A stretch of DNA of 64,000 bases from an actinobacterium acAMD-2 (GCA_000754455.1 JNSE01000033.1:1-64000), one strand, 5' to 3'; shown: positions 8,223-17,245, numbered from the stretch's first letter. Notes: generated by a model from the letters alone, not told the origin. Numbers and translations: made by a program.

Positions 8223-8989
8223 TTGACGCCCTTAACGGTTTCAGCGATGCGTCGAACTTGCTCTGACCAGGGGTTGTCTGGGCTCGTCAAGGAGAACAGT
8301 CCCTTGGATGCGTTCTGCACGACTTCTTCTGACAATGGCAGGACGGCAGCGGTCTTTTCGCCGTAGGCCTCCAGCATTTGGGCTTCAAGGTCAGCCGCGC
8401 TGATACCCGAGGGCACCTTGTTCACGATGAGGAACAGGTTGGGGACACCCAACTTGTTTGCCACGTCAACGGTGACTGCCGTGCCCTGGAAGTCCTGGCG
8501 GTCTGGGCGCAAGATCAACAACAAGACATCGCTGATGGTGATGGAGAGCAACGTCTCTTCGTTCAATCCAGGGTGCGTGTCAATGAGCAAGTAATCCAGG
8601 TTCAAGCCCTTGGCCAATTCGCGGAATCCATCGTTCAAGGTTCCCACGTCATAGCCTTCACGAAGAACGCGAGCAATGTCACCAGTCTTCATGCTCGATG
8701 GCACCAGGTACAGGGCACCGCCTTCTTGAACCGGCGTGGTCGCAGCAATGCGATCGGTGATGTCGTGTGCGGCTTCCTGGATCGGAATTGTTCCCCACAG
8801 GTAGTCATTCAAAGTCTTGGTCAGGTCGTCTTCAAAACCGAACAGGACGTGAATGCCCGGGCTTTGGATGTCAGTGTCAACAACGGCAACGCGAGCGCCC
8901 GAAGCTGCCAATTGACCGGCAAGGTTCGAGGTGGTGTTGCTCTTGCCTGTTCCGCCACGGAACGAGTGAACCGAAACGACAGTGGTCAT
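8219..8989 (-). CDS. MinD/ParA-like P-loop ATPase with Arg-substituted deviant Walker A
   Basis: A 256-residue soluble ATPase of the SIMIBI class. The P-loop at residues 11-17 reads RGGTGKS, where MinD/ParA proteins normally have a KGG lysine (KGGxGK[TS]). The intermonomer signature lysine is therefore Arg. VDTDIQSPG (switch I) and LLIDTHPG (Walker B) are intact. The ATG at 8989 is chosen because AGGAG is seven bases upstream and because longer readings run into tRNA-Leu. It is convergent with the Cache sensor and lies 38 bases downstream of tRNA-Leu on the same strand. A role in localising or regulating the neighbouring membrane proteins is inference; it is not the segregation ParA, which is at 39.5 kb. 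Confidence 0.85.
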   Translation of the reverse strand: MTTVVSVHSFRGGTGKSNTTSNLAGQLAASGARVAVVDTDIQSPGIHVLFGFEDDLTKTLNDYLWGTIPIQEAAHDITDRIAATTPVQEGGALYLVPSSMKTGDIARVLREGYDVGTLNDGFRELAKGLNLDYLLIDTHPGLNEETLLSITISDVLLLILRPDRQDFQGTAVTVDVANKLGVPNLFLIVNKVPSGISAADLEAQMLEAYGEKTAAVLPLSEEVVQNASKGLFSLTSPDNPWSEQVRRIAETVKGVN

Positions 8990-9027
8990 TGAACTCTCCT
9001 GACATTGGACGTGCTGCTGAACATACT

Positions 9028-9114
9028 TGGTGCGCGAGGGGGGAGTTGAACCCCCACACCCTTTCGGGCACTGGAACCTGAATCCAGCGCGTCTGCCTAT
9101 TCCGCCACTCGCGC
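9028..9114 (-). tRNA. tRNA-Leu (CAG)
   Basis: Reading the minus strand from 9114, GCGCGAG pairs with CTCGCGC to form the acceptor stem. The anticodon arm CTGGA-loop-TCCAG carries anticodon CAG. A long variable arm (GTGCCCGAAAGGGTGT) and a T arm with GGTTCAACTCC follow. The long variable arm marks a class II tRNA, and the 3' CCA is encoded (9030-9028). Confidence 0.96.
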
Positions 9115-9212
9115 GAGCGCCCGACAGGCTAACACGCAAGAGAATCAGGGTTTCGCAGTACGATCAAACCCTCAGGCACACGCAGGGGATAGGCACTAGT
9201 TCGGGAGGGTTC

Positions 9213-9956
9213 GTGGGCGTCCTCCAACGCTTTGAAGGCCGGCTCGACCAGCTCGTCAATGGTGCCTTCGCTCGAGCCTTTCGCTCCGAAGTCCAACCTG
9301 TTGAAGTGGCTGCTGCCCTGCAGCGAGAACTCGATGACCGATCTGCTGTCGTCAGCCGGGATTCCACGATGGCCCCCAATGTATTTACCGTTGAGCTCGG
9401 GGCCAGCGACCACGAGCGGCTGACCCCTTACGCCCAGGCCCTCAATGCCGAATTCGCGGCGATGGTCACCGAACATGCACAGGCTCAGGGATACACCTTG
9501 ATCGGTCCTGTTGAAGTCGCCATGGTTCGCGTGGCTGACCTGGGCACCGGCCTCTTCCGTGTCTCTAGCGCCTCCCAGGCTGGGGTGGTGGCCCAGCCGC
9601 AGGTTCGCCCACCCCTGATCACCGAACCTGCCGTATCACCACAGCCGGCATCGTCACCGGCACCTGAACCGGCACTCACCACCAATGCGCGTCTGGTCAT
9701 CAACGACACCGGTTTTCCCTTGACCGCATCTGTGGTGACGATCGGACGCGGATCCGATGCGGGCATTCGCATTGATGATCCAGGGATCTCCCGTCACCAT
9801 GCTGAGATCCGCCATAGTGAATCAGGTTTTTCCATCATTGACCTTGCTTCAACCAACGGCACCCTCGTTGCTGGAGAGCGCATCGGCGAACGTGCCCTAA
9901 CCGATGGCGATGAGATTCGCATGGGTTCGACTCTCATGGTGTTCCGGAGCGGTTAA
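9213..9956 (+). CDS. fhaA: FHA-domain protein FhaA (DUF3662-FHA)
   Basis: A 247-residue cytoplasmic phosphothreonine reader. The N-terminal DUF3662 domain (about 1-115, beginning GVLQRFEGRLDQL) is joined by a Pro-rich linker to a C-terminal FHA domain with GRGSD, SRHHAE and STNG motifs. In mycobacteria FhaA is bound through its FHA domain by phosphorylated MviN pseudokinase and takes part in wall-synthesis control. GTG at 9213 is selected because GGGAGG ends four bases upstream; a longer reading would overlap tRNA-Leu. It is the first gene of the fhaA-fhaB-pstP-rodA-pbpA-pknB operon, and a PknB and a separate pseudokinase are both present in this window. Confidence 0.93.
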   Translation: MGVLQRFEGRLDQLVNGAFARAFRSEVQPVEVAAALQRELDDRSAVVSRDSTMAPNVFTVELGASDHERLTPYAQALNAEFAAMVTEHAQAQGYTLIGPVEVAMVRVADLGTGLFRVSSASQAGVVAQPQVRPPLITEPAVSPQPASSPAPEPALTTNARLVINDTGFPLTASVVTIGRGSDAGIRIDDPGISRHHAEIRHSESGFSIIDLASTNGTLVAGERIGERALTDGDEIRMGSTLMVFRSG

Positions 9957-10433
9957 GTGTCCACTCTGACCCTCACCCTCATCAGGCTCGCATTTCTTGG
10001 GCTGTTGTGGGTCTTTGTGTTCTTTGCACTCAGTGTGTTGCGCAGTGACCTTCGAGCTCCCACGATGGGAGCTCGAGGACCTATCCGACCTCAATCCAAT
10101 CGCGCACCCGATGCGCGTTCTGTCGGCAAGAACGGAAAGTCACCGCGAAAACTGGTAATCACTGAAGGCGTCCTGTCCGGCACGAGTGTTCCGTTGAGCG
10201 ACCAACCCGTCACGATTGGACGCGCTCCTGATTCAACGATCGTCCTGGACGATGACTACGTCTCGCATCGTCACGCGCGCATTGCTCCCGATGCACGGGG
10301 ACGCTGGAGTGTGGAAGATCTGGGTTCCACCAATGGCACCTACCTCGATCGCCAACGCGTGACCGGACCAGTCCTGGCTGGGTTGGGTGTACCCATCCGC
10401 ATTGGCAAGACCGTCCTTGAATTGAGGCGATAG
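9957..10433 (+). CDS. fhaB: Membrane-anchored FHA-domain protein FhaB
   Basis: A 158-residue protein with one N-terminal membrane helix (about 5-27) and a C-terminal FHA domain. Its motifs are IGRAPDS, SHRHARI and STNGTYLD, which bind phosphothreonine peptides. In actinobacteria FhaB (FipA partner) links kinase signalling to septation. The GTG start follows the fhaA stop codon with no gap, so translation is likely coupled. Confidence 0.92.
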   Translation: MSTLTLTLIRLAFLGLLWVFVFFALSVLRSDLRAPTMGARGPIRPQSNRAPDARSVGKNGKSPRKLVITEGVLSGTSVPLSDQPVTIGRAPDSTIVLDDDYVSHRHARIAPDARGRWSVEDLGSTNGTYLDRQRVTGPVLAGLGVPIRIGKTVLELRR

Positions 10434-10435
10434 AC

Positions 10436-11767
10436 ATGCCTCTCTCGCTGCGTTACGCAGCTCACTCAGATATCGGCTTAGTACGCACCGGCAACGAGGA
10501 CTCCGGGTATGCCGGACCGCGCCTATTAGTCGTTGCGGACGGCATGGGTGGCGCTGCGGCTGGTGAAGTTGCTTCTTCGATTGTCGTGTCCTCTCTGGCT
10601 GCCCTTGATGACGACGATTTGGGTGGCGACCTCCTCGATGCTCTCGCTGCCTCCGTTGCACGAGCCGAGTCGCTACTCACCAGTTCCATCAATGCCGATC
10701 AAGAGTTAGACGGAATGGGCACCACACTGACTGCACTGCTGTGGTCTGGTTCACGAGTGGGCCTGGTCCACGTCGGGGATTCACGCGCCTATCTACTCAG
10801 GGGCGGCGACCTCCTGCGCCTAACGCATGACCACACCTACGTTCAAACCCTGGTGGATAAAGGTGAGATCTCTGCGGAAGAAGCTGAATCCCACCCGCGC
10901 CGTTCACTGTTGATGCAAGCCCTCGATGGACGAAACCCTTCGCAACCTGACCTCTCGGTTCGCGAAGTAAGGGCGGGCGATCGCTTCATGGTCTGCAGTG
11001 ATGGTCTGAGCGGTGTCGTTAGTGAAGCAACGATGGCTGAGGAGCTCGCCACCGGTGAACCTTCCGATGCGGCCCAACGCCTGATTGCACTCGCCAAACG
11101 AGCCGGCGGCCCTGACAACATCACCGTGGTGATCGCCGATGCAGTCGCCTCCGAGGCCCGGCCTAATACACAACCCGTGGTCGTGGGAGCGGCCGGCGAA
11201 CCCGAACTTGCTGAACGCGCTGCAACCATCGTGGATTCCACGCCAGCGGCCAAAGCACGCCAGCAATTGGGTGGAGCAGACACCGATCGAGCCCGCGCGC
11301 TTGAGCGCTCAGAGGCCACCCAAGGCTACGAACGCCAAGCGCGGCAGACCCGCTGGATTCGTCGAGGACTGATCGCGGCTGGGGTCCTCGTCCTCTTCAT
11401 TCTTGCGGGTGTTTTCACTTCGCAATGGATTAGCAAGCAGTACTTCGTGGCCAATGAAGCCAACACAGTGGCGATCTATCGAGGCGTCAACCAACAAGTC
11501 GCGTGGCTCAAGCTGTCAACCGCAGTTGAACTCTCAGGCATTTCCACACCTTCGCTGCCTGAACTAACGCAAGGACAAGTCCTTGCTGGAATTGCGGCAA
11601 CCGACCTTTCGGATGCCCGTGCCATTGTGGAACGGCTTCGCGGAGAAGCGGCAAGTTGTGCCGTGGCTACTCCTCCTGCAGGTTGCCCCACCTCACAACC
11701 CATCCCAGCGCCAACTCTGACTCCTCGATTTGTCACTCCCACTCCCTCGAACACGATCACGGGGTGA
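10436..11767 (+). CDS. pstP: PP2C-type Ser/Thr protein phosphatase PstP
   Basis: A 443-residue membrane phosphatase that reverses PknB phosphorylation. Its PPM/PP2C domain (about 1-240) has all metal-binding motifs: RTGNED, VADGMGG, HVGDSRAYL, CSDGLSG and GGPDNITVV. A juxtamembrane region with many charged residues, one membrane helix (about 308-330) and an extracytoplasmic Pro/Thr-rich tail follow, as in mycobacterial PstP. It begins two bases after the fhaB stop and is followed six bases later by rodA. Confidence 0.95.
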   Translation: MPLSLRYAAHSDIGLVRTGNEDSGYAGPRLLVVADGMGGAAAGEVASSIVVSSLAALDDDDLGGDLLDALAASVARAESLLTSSINADQELDGMGTTLTALLWSGSRVGLVHVGDSRAYLLRGGDLLRLTHDHTYVQTLVDKGEISAEEAESHPRRSLLMQALDGRNPSQPDLSVREVRAGDRFMVCSDGLSGVVSEATMAEELATGEPSDAAQRLIALAKRAGGPDNITVVIADAVASEARPNTQPVVVGAAGEPELAERAATIVDSTPAAKARQQLGGADTDRARALERSEATQGYERQARQTRWIRRGLIAAGVLVLFILAGVFTSQWISKQYFVANEANTVAIYRGVNQQVAWLKLSTAVELSGISTPSLPELTQGQVLAGIAATDLSDARAIVERLRGEAASCAVATPPAGCPTSQPIPAPTLTPRFVTPTPSNTITG

Positions 11768-11773
11768 GTTCCG

Positions 11774-13174
11774 GTGACTAACCCAGTAACCGTTGCACCC
11801 ACCAACATTAAGCAACGTCGATTCGCTGAACTGTTCCTCTTACTTCTCGCGATTGCTATTTCCACTGCTGGTTACATTGCAGCGAGTCTGGGCTATACCA
11901 ATGCCATGCCCACAGATTTGTGGTTAGTCGTTGGCGTCTGCAGTGCGCTTTTCCTCACGGCGCACCTCGCTGTTCGCAAGCTCGCTCCCTACGCCGATCC
12001 TTTGCTCCTGCCGCTTGCTGCATTCCTCAACCTCATCGGCTTGGTCCTGATCCATCGCCTGGACCTTGCTGATGCGGCGCGCGCTGAACGTGCTGGCCGA
12101 GCGATTCCGCGAGCAGACGCCATTGCCCAACTGACCTGGACAGCCGTGGGCATCATCTTGTTTGTAGCGGTCCTTGTGCTCCTGCGTGATCACCGCATCC
12201 TCCAACGCTTCACCTACACAGCGTTGGTGCTTGGTGTCACTCTGTTGATCCTTCCGCTCCTGCCCTTCATTGGCACCTCGATTAATGGCGCGCGACTGTG
12301 GTTGCGCTTAGGACCGCTGTCCTTCCAACCAGCGGAAATGGCCAAGCTCTGCCTGATTGTCTTTCTTGCCGGTTACCTGGTGGTCAAGCGCGATGCTCTG
12401 GCCACGGCACGCAGTCGAGTCCTCGGTGTTGACCTACCCCGTGGCCGCGATCTTGGTCCGCTGCTCATCGCCTGGGTGGCCAGCATGGGTGTCTTGGTTT
12501 TTCAACGCGACTTGGGTACTGCGCTGTTGTTCTTTGGACTGTTCATCTTGTTGCTTTATGTCGCGACCGAGCGTCGTTCGTGGTTGCTGTTGGGGAGCAT
12601 CTTGTTCGTTGCCGGCGCAGGCTTGGCCTACTTCGCATTTGGCCACGTCCAGCAGCGCTTTGATGTCTGGCTTTATCCCTTTAGTGATCCCAACGGCACG
12701 GCATTCCAAATCGTCCAGTCGCTGTTTGGTCTGGCCGCCGGTGGAGTTCTAGGGACCGGGCTCGGCTTGGGCAATCCCCAATTCGTGCCCTTTGCCAAAA
12801 CCGACTTCATCATGGCTACAGCAGGAGAGGAACTAGGCCTGGCCGGGTTGATTGTCATCTTGATGATCTACGCCGTGCTAGCCCAACGAGGTTTTCGTAT
12901 CGCCGTTTCGGCCCGCGACGCCTTTGGCACTTTGCTGGCCGGGGGATTGTCTATCGTCATCGTCCTTCAAGTGTTCATTGTTGTTGGGGGCGTTACTCGA
13001 CTCATCCCCTTGACCGGATTAACCACGCCTTTCCTCTCCTATGGCGGCTCATCACTGGTGGCCAACTGGATCATCATTGCTTTGCTTGTGCGCATTAGCG
13101 ATGGCGCCCGCAAACCCGCGCCACCTGTTCGCCCATCGCGTGATGAAGCACTGACTCAAGTGGTGCAACTATGA
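11774..13174 (+). CDS. rodA: Peptidoglycan glycosyltransferase RodA (SEDS family)
   Basis: A 466-residue SEDS protein with about ten membrane helices. It polymerises lipid II into glycan strands together with a class B PBP, here the adjacent PbpA. SEDS landmarks include the RLGPLSFQPAEMAKL segment, QRDLGTALL (with the conserved Asp), FAKTDFIMATAGEELG and the terminal SYGGSSLVANW. The start is GTG. Its stop overlaps the pbpA start by 4 bp (ATGA), which fits co-translation of the two enzymes. Confidence 0.95.
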   Translation: MTNPVTVAPTNIKQRRFAELFLLLLAIAISTAGYIAASLGYTNAMPTDLWLVVGVCSALFLTAHLAVRKLAPYADPLLLPLAAFLNLIGLVLIHRLDLADAARAERAGRAIPRADAIAQLTWTAVGIILFVAVLVLLRDHRILQRFTYTALVLGVTLLILPLLPFIGTSINGARLWLRLGPLSFQPAEMAKLCLIVFLAGYLVVKRDALATARSRVLGVDLPRGRDLGPLLIAWVASMGVLVFQRDLGTALLFFGLFILLLYVATERRSWLLLGSILFVAGAGLAYFAFGHVQQRFDVWLYPFSDPNGTAFQIVQSLFGLAAGGVLGTGLGLGNPQFVPFAKTDFIMATAGEELGLAGLIVILMIYAVLAQRGFRIAVSARDAFGTLLAGGLSIVIVLQVFIVVGGVTRLIPLTGLTTPFLSYGGSSLVANWIIIALLVRISDGARKPAPPVRPSRDEALTQVVQL

Positions 13175-14619
13175 ACAACCCGCTTCGCAAACTCAGCGGA
13201 TTCGCCGCAGTGCTACTCATTGCCCTGTTAATCAACCTCACTTACGTTCAGGTATTCAACGCCAATTCCTTGCGACAAAAGCCGGGCAACTCACGCACCG
13301 TCTTGAGTGAATACGACCGTCAGCGTGGCCCGATCACCGTGGGTAACAAATCCATCGCGACATCCAAACCCACCCAAGGCCAGTTTTCGTACGCGCGCAC
13401 GTATCCCGAGGGCTCGCTCTACGCCCACACCACCGGCTACTACTCGTTGCTCTACGGAGCGAGCGGTTTAGAACGCGTCGAAAATTCAATTTTGTCTGGC
13501 ACCGATGATCGGCTACTGGTGGACCGGTTAAGCCAATTGCTGGCTGGTCGCGCGCCCAAGGGTGGCAGTGTGCAAACCACGCTGCTTCCCGATGCTCAAC
13601 GCACTGCCTTACGGCAACTCAAGGGGCGCCGCGGTGCCGTACTGGCGATTGATCCCAGCACAGGGGCAATTTTGGCCATGGTGTCGTCTCCCACCTTTGA
13701 TCCCAATCAGCTGGCCTCACCTAACGCTGCCACCGAACGCGAAGCTTGGTCGAAACTGCAAAATGACGAAGACAGCCCACTTCTGAATCGCTCCATTGCC
13801 CAGGTCTATCCGCCTGGTTCCACCTTCAAGCTCGTCACAGCAGCCGCAGCCCTATCGACGGGTAAGTACACCAAGAAATCCTCCCTCTTCGGACCAGCAT
13901 CACTGAAGCTTCCGTTGTCCAACAATCGTCTGCCTAACCAAAACGGCAAAGCGTGTGGCACGAACAACAAAACCACACTCGAAAATGCCATTCGCATTTC
14001 GTGCAATACCGCGTTGGCCAACCTTGGGCTAGTGATCGGTAACGATGTCATTGCCGATCAAGCCGAAAAGTTTGGTTTCAATCAATCCTTTGACATTCCC
14101 CTGTCTTCGGCAACAAGTGTGTACCCACGCGACATTGACCGGCCACAGACCGCACTGTCCGCGATTGGACAATTTGACGTCCGATCGACCGTGCTCCAAA
14201 TGGCCCTTGTGGCTGCCGGCATTGGCAATCAGGGTGTGGTCATGAACCCTTACCTCGTGGCTCAAACCCGTGGCCCGGACCTCGCGGTGCTGGATGCCAC
14301 CACCCCTACGGTGTTTAGCCAAGCAGTCAGCGCCGATGTTGCCGCGCAATTGCGCGACATGATGGTCACCGTCGTCAAGAGAGGAACCGGTCAGCGAGCA
14401 GCCATTCCAGGGGTCCAAGTCGCCGGAAAGACCGGAACCGCACAGCAAGGCAACGGCAAGCCACCCCACGCATGGTTCGTTTCGTTCGCGCCTGCCAAGA
14501 ACCCAAAAGTCGCTGTCGCCGTCATCATTGAAGACGGCGATGGCTCAACCGAAATCAGCGGTGGTCGCTTAGCAGCGCCTATCGCGCGAGCCGTGATGGA
14601 AGCAGTGCTCAACCAGTGA
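13171..14619 (+). CDS. pbpA: Class B penicillin-binding protein PbpA (transpeptidase)
   Basis: A 482-residue membrane-anchored D,D-transpeptidase with an N-terminal membrane helix (about 10-28), a short non-catalytic domain and the penicillin-binding domain. Catalytic motifs are present: STFK (Ser217, Lys220), SCN (277-279) and KTG (420-422). It crosslinks stem peptides, working with RodA encoded directly upstream. Size and gene position match mycobacterial PbpA (Rv0016c). Confidence 0.95.
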   Translation: MNNPLRKLSGFAAVLLIALLINLTYVQVFNANSLRQKPGNSRTVLSEYDRQRGPITVGNKSIATSKPTQGQFSYARTYPEGSLYAHTTGYYSLLYGASGLERVENSILSGTDDRLLVDRLSQLLAGRAPKGGSVQTTLLPDAQRTALRQLKGRRGAVLAIDPSTGAILAMVSSPTFDPNQLASPNAATEREAWSKLQNDEDSPLLNRSIAQVYPPGSTFKLVTAAAALSTGKYTKKSSLFGPASLKLPLSNNRLPNQNGKACGTNNKTTLENAIRISCNTALANLGLVIGNDVIADQAEKFGFNQSFDIPLSSATSVYPRDIDRPQTALSAIGQFDVRSTVLQMALVAAGIGNQGVVMNPYLVAQTRGPDLAVLDATTPTVFSQAVSADVAAQLRDMMVTVVKRGTGQRAAIPGVQVAGKTGTAQQGNGKPPHAWFVSFAPAKNPKVAVAVIIEDGDGSTEISGGRLAAPIARAVMEAVLNQ

Positions 14620-14655
14620 GAGGCTGAGCACAACAATCGAGAGGATCTGCACGCA

Positions 14656-16326
14656 ATGGTCAACAGCAAGGTGCTCGGGGATCGCTATGAACTGGCTGAA
14701 CTCTTGGGCCAGGGCGGCATGGCTGAGGTCTATCGCGCTCGCGACCTGCGCTTAGGACGCAACGTCGCAGTCAAGATCTTGCGCACTGATCTGGCCCGCG
14801 ATCCTTCTTTCGAACGCCGGTTTGCCCGCGAAGCACAAGCCTGTGCCGGGATGAACCATCCCAACGTCGTCGCTGTTTTTGATACCGGCTCACAGGTAGA
14901 AGGTGACACCACTATCCCGTACATCGTGATGGAGTACGTCGATGGCACCACCTTGAAAGATCTCCTACTGACTGGTCGCCGCCTCCTGCCCCAGCGCGCG
15001 CTCGAAATCACCGCTGGAGTTTTAGGCGCACTGGAATACAGCCACCAGCAGGGCATCATTCACCGCGACATCAAGCCCGCCAACATCATGTTGACGCGAA
15101 CTGGGGAAGTCAAAGTCATGGACTTTGGTATCGCCCGGGCCCTCGATGACGCTCAAGCCACCATGACGCAAGCCTCCACCGTCATGGGAACAGCGCAGTA
15201 CCTGTCACCCGAACAAGGTCGCGGTGAAACTGCCGACGGGCGTTCCGACGTCTATGCCACCGGATGCTTGTTGTACGAACTTCTCACCTCGCGTCCGCCC
15301 TTTGTTGGCGACACCACGGCCTCGGTGGTTTACCAACACGTGCGCGAAAACCCGATCCCGCCGTCGCAAATCGATCCTGAAGTCTCGGCACCCGCGGACG
15401 CAGTGGTGCTCAAGGCCATGTCCAAGAATCCAGAAAACAGGTACCAAACCGCTGGCGAAATGCGTTCTGACGTCCTACGCGCCGTTGATGGCGAACCCGT
15501 TCGGGCCACGCCGGTGATGGAACAAACCACTGCTGTGGCTCCGATGGCTACGTACGACGGGGACGAGCGCGAGCGACGCAAGCGGTTGGGCTATATCGCA
15601 ATCGGCCTTGGTGTTGTCGGTGCGCTGGTGTTGGGCTTCTTCCTGATCAGGCCGCTCCTGGTGAACACGGTGACCTATCCAGTCCCTGACCTCACAGGTC
15701 AAACCGTGGCCCAAGCCACTCAGCTATTGAAGGACGGAAAATTCACGTTGGGCACCGTCACGGAAGCCCCTTCGGATGCCGTTCCACAAACCATCATTAG
15801 TCAAACCCCGGCTATCGGAGCTGAGGCCAAAGCAGGCTCGGCCATTAATGTGACCATCTCCACTGGTCCAGCTAAAGCCATCGTTCCGGCCATCAAGAAT
15901 CTTTCTCTCGACGAAGCATCTCGCCTTCTGAGCGAAGCTGGCCTCAAACTCGGTACGAAGACTTTGCTTGAATCCGATGCACCGGTTAATCAAGTGTTGG
16001 ATTCCGATCCTGCAGAGGGCACCAGTGTCGATTCCGGATCTGTTGTCAACGTCACTATCTCCAGTGGCGCCGTAGTAGTTCCCGATGTACGCGGAGCAAC
16101 GCAGGCGGATGCCATCGCTGAGTTGGAATCCTCTGGGTTCCGCGTATTGGTCACCAAATCCAAGACCAACGAGGTGCCACCAGGAACTGTGGTGAAGCAA
16201 AGTCCGATTGCTGGAGTCAAGGCCAAGAATGGTTCGACGGTGACCATTACCGTTGCCGAAGCGGCTCCTGCTCCCTCGCCTACGCCGACAACACCGCCCA
16301 CCACAACACCGCCAACCACTCCCTAA
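14656..16326 (+). CDS. pknB: PASTA-domain Ser/Thr protein kinase PknB
   Basis: A 556-residue transmembrane kinase that controls growth and wall synthesis. The kinase domain (about 10-275) has Gly-rich GQGGMAEVY, Lys40 (VAVK), HRDIKPAN (Asp138) and DFG (Asp156-). After a juxtamembrane stretch come one membrane helix (about 312-334) and three extracellular PASTA domains (about 343-405, 408-472, 474-539), followed by a Pro/Thr-rich tail. M. tuberculosis PknB has four PASTA units; three are seen here. No separate pknA lies in this operon. An AGAGGA sequence stands about ten bases before the ATG. Likely targets nearby include FhaA, CwlM and the MurJ-linked pseudokinase (inference from mycobacteria). 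Confidence 0.96.
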   Translation: MVNSKVLGDRYELAELLGQGGMAEVYRARDLRLGRNVAVKILRTDLARDPSFERRFAREAQACAGMNHPNVVAVFDTGSQVEGDTTIPYIVMEYVDGTTLKDLLLTGRRLLPQRALEITAGVLGALEYSHQQGIIHRDIKPANIMLTRTGEVKVMDFGIARALDDAQATMTQASTVMGTAQYLSPEQGRGETADGRSDVYATGCLLYELLTSRPPFVGDTTASVVYQHVRENPIPPSQIDPEVSAPADAVVLKAMSKNPENRYQTAGEMRSDVLRAVDGEPVRATPVMEQTTAVAPMATYDGDERERRKRLGYIAIGLGVVGALVLGFFLIRPLLVNTVTYPVPDLTGQTVAQATQLLKDGKFTLGTVTEAPSDAVPQTIISQTPAIGAEAKAGSAINVTISTGPAKAIVPAIKNLSLDEASRLLSEAGLKLGTKTLLESDAPVNQVLDSDPAEGTSVDSGSVVNVTISSGAVVVPDVRGATQADAIAELESSGFRVLVTKSKTNEVPPGTVVKQSPIAGVKAKNGSTVTITVAEAAPAPSPTPTTPPTTTPPTTP

Positions 16327-16946
16327 ACGCTAGGGATCACCGGTGCCAAGCCGCTGGCGACATCCACTGCATCGAACTTGCCGCATTCAACGAGCCAATT
16401 GGCCAGCATCAGGTGACCACCCTCGGTCAACACAGATTCGGGGTGGAACTGCACGCCTTCGATGGCCAATGAGCGGTGCCGCACTCCCATAATCACACCG
16501 GTCTGGGTGGTCGCGGTGACCACGAGTTCAGCCGGCAATGATTCCGGAGCGATGGCTAGTGAGTGGTAGCGCGTCGCGGTAAACGGATCAGGCAATCCAG
16601 CAAAAACCCCAACGCCTTCATGAAAAACCTCAGATGTTTTACCGTGTAGGAGTTCAGGAGCGCGAACGATTGATGCGCCAAACGCTGCACCAATGGCCTG
16701 GTGGCCCAGACACACACCAAAGATCGGCACTTGTCCGCCAACATGCTTGACCATGTCGATACACACACCTGCAGATTCAGGCGTGCCTGGCCCGGGGCTC
16801 AACAACACGCCGTCATAACCCAAGGCATCGTCAACAGAGACCTCATCATTGCGACGCACATCGCAGTGCGCGCCAAGTTGGCCGAGGTATTGCACCAAGT
16901 TGAAGACGAAGGAGTCGTAGTTATCAACCACCAAGATTGAGGTCAT
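16323..16946 (-). CDS. pabA/trpG: Glutamine amidotransferase, anthranilate / aminodeoxychorismate synthase component II
   Basis: A 207-residue class I glutamine amidotransferase that supplies ammonia for anthranilate or 4-amino-4-deoxychorismate formation. The catalytic triad is visible: Cys79 in GVCLGHQ and His168/Glu170 in QFHPES. The N-terminal ILVVDNYDSFVFNLVQ is typical of TrpG/PabA. In mycobacteria the homologue (Rv0013) also lies next to pknB. It is convergent with pknB, their stop codons overlapping by 4 bp, and its ATG overlaps the stop of the upstream small membrane protein. Whether it serves tryptophan, folate or both is open, since no trpE/pabB is in the window. Confidence 0.92.
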   Translation of the reverse strand: MTSILVVDNYDSFVFNLVQYLGQLGAHCDVRRNDEVSVDDALGYDGVLLSPGPGTPESAGVCIDMVKHVGGQVPIFGVCLGHQAIGAAFGASIVRAPELLHGKTSEVFHEGVGVFAGLPDPFTATRYHSLAIAPESLPAELVVTATTQTGVIMGVRHRSLAIEGVQFHPESVLTEGGHLMLANWLVECGKFDAVDVASGLAPVIPSV

Positions 16947-17245
16947 GCACGCGCTCCTTTGCTCGTCGTGGCACCCAGGCCCAGGGTTTGTCCTGAACCA
17001 CTAACTCCCGGGTCAACAATGGCCGGATTTTGCTGCTGCGGCACCACACCTGATGGAACGCTGTCAGCTGGTTGCTCATTGGTCGTCGAATCTTCGACCG
17101 TTACGTCAGTAAATGGCAGGCGTGGTTCAACCCACGGAAAGACCACAAGGAATAACAGCGCTAAAACGGCCGCTAAAAGGACCGTTGCTTCCAGTGCGCG
17201 GACAATCCACGGCCCAGGAAGACGACGCCACAACCAGACGTACAC
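16943..17245 (-). CDS. Small membrane protein of the sortase E-pabA region
   Basis: A 100-residue protein with a conserved-looking start WLWRRLPGPW, one membrane helix (about 18-40), a FPWVEPRLPF motif just outside the membrane and a low-complexity tail. Small proteins of this layout are common between sortase and pabA in actinobacteria; their function is unknown. GTG is chosen because AAGGAG lies six bases upstream. ATGA overlap with pabA indicates co-translation. Confidence 0.8.
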   Translation of the reverse strand: MYVWLWRRLPGPWIVRALEATVLLAAVLALLFLVVFPWVEPRLPFTDVTVEDSTTNEQPADSVPSGVVPQQQNPAIVDPGVSGSGQTLGLGATTSKGARA

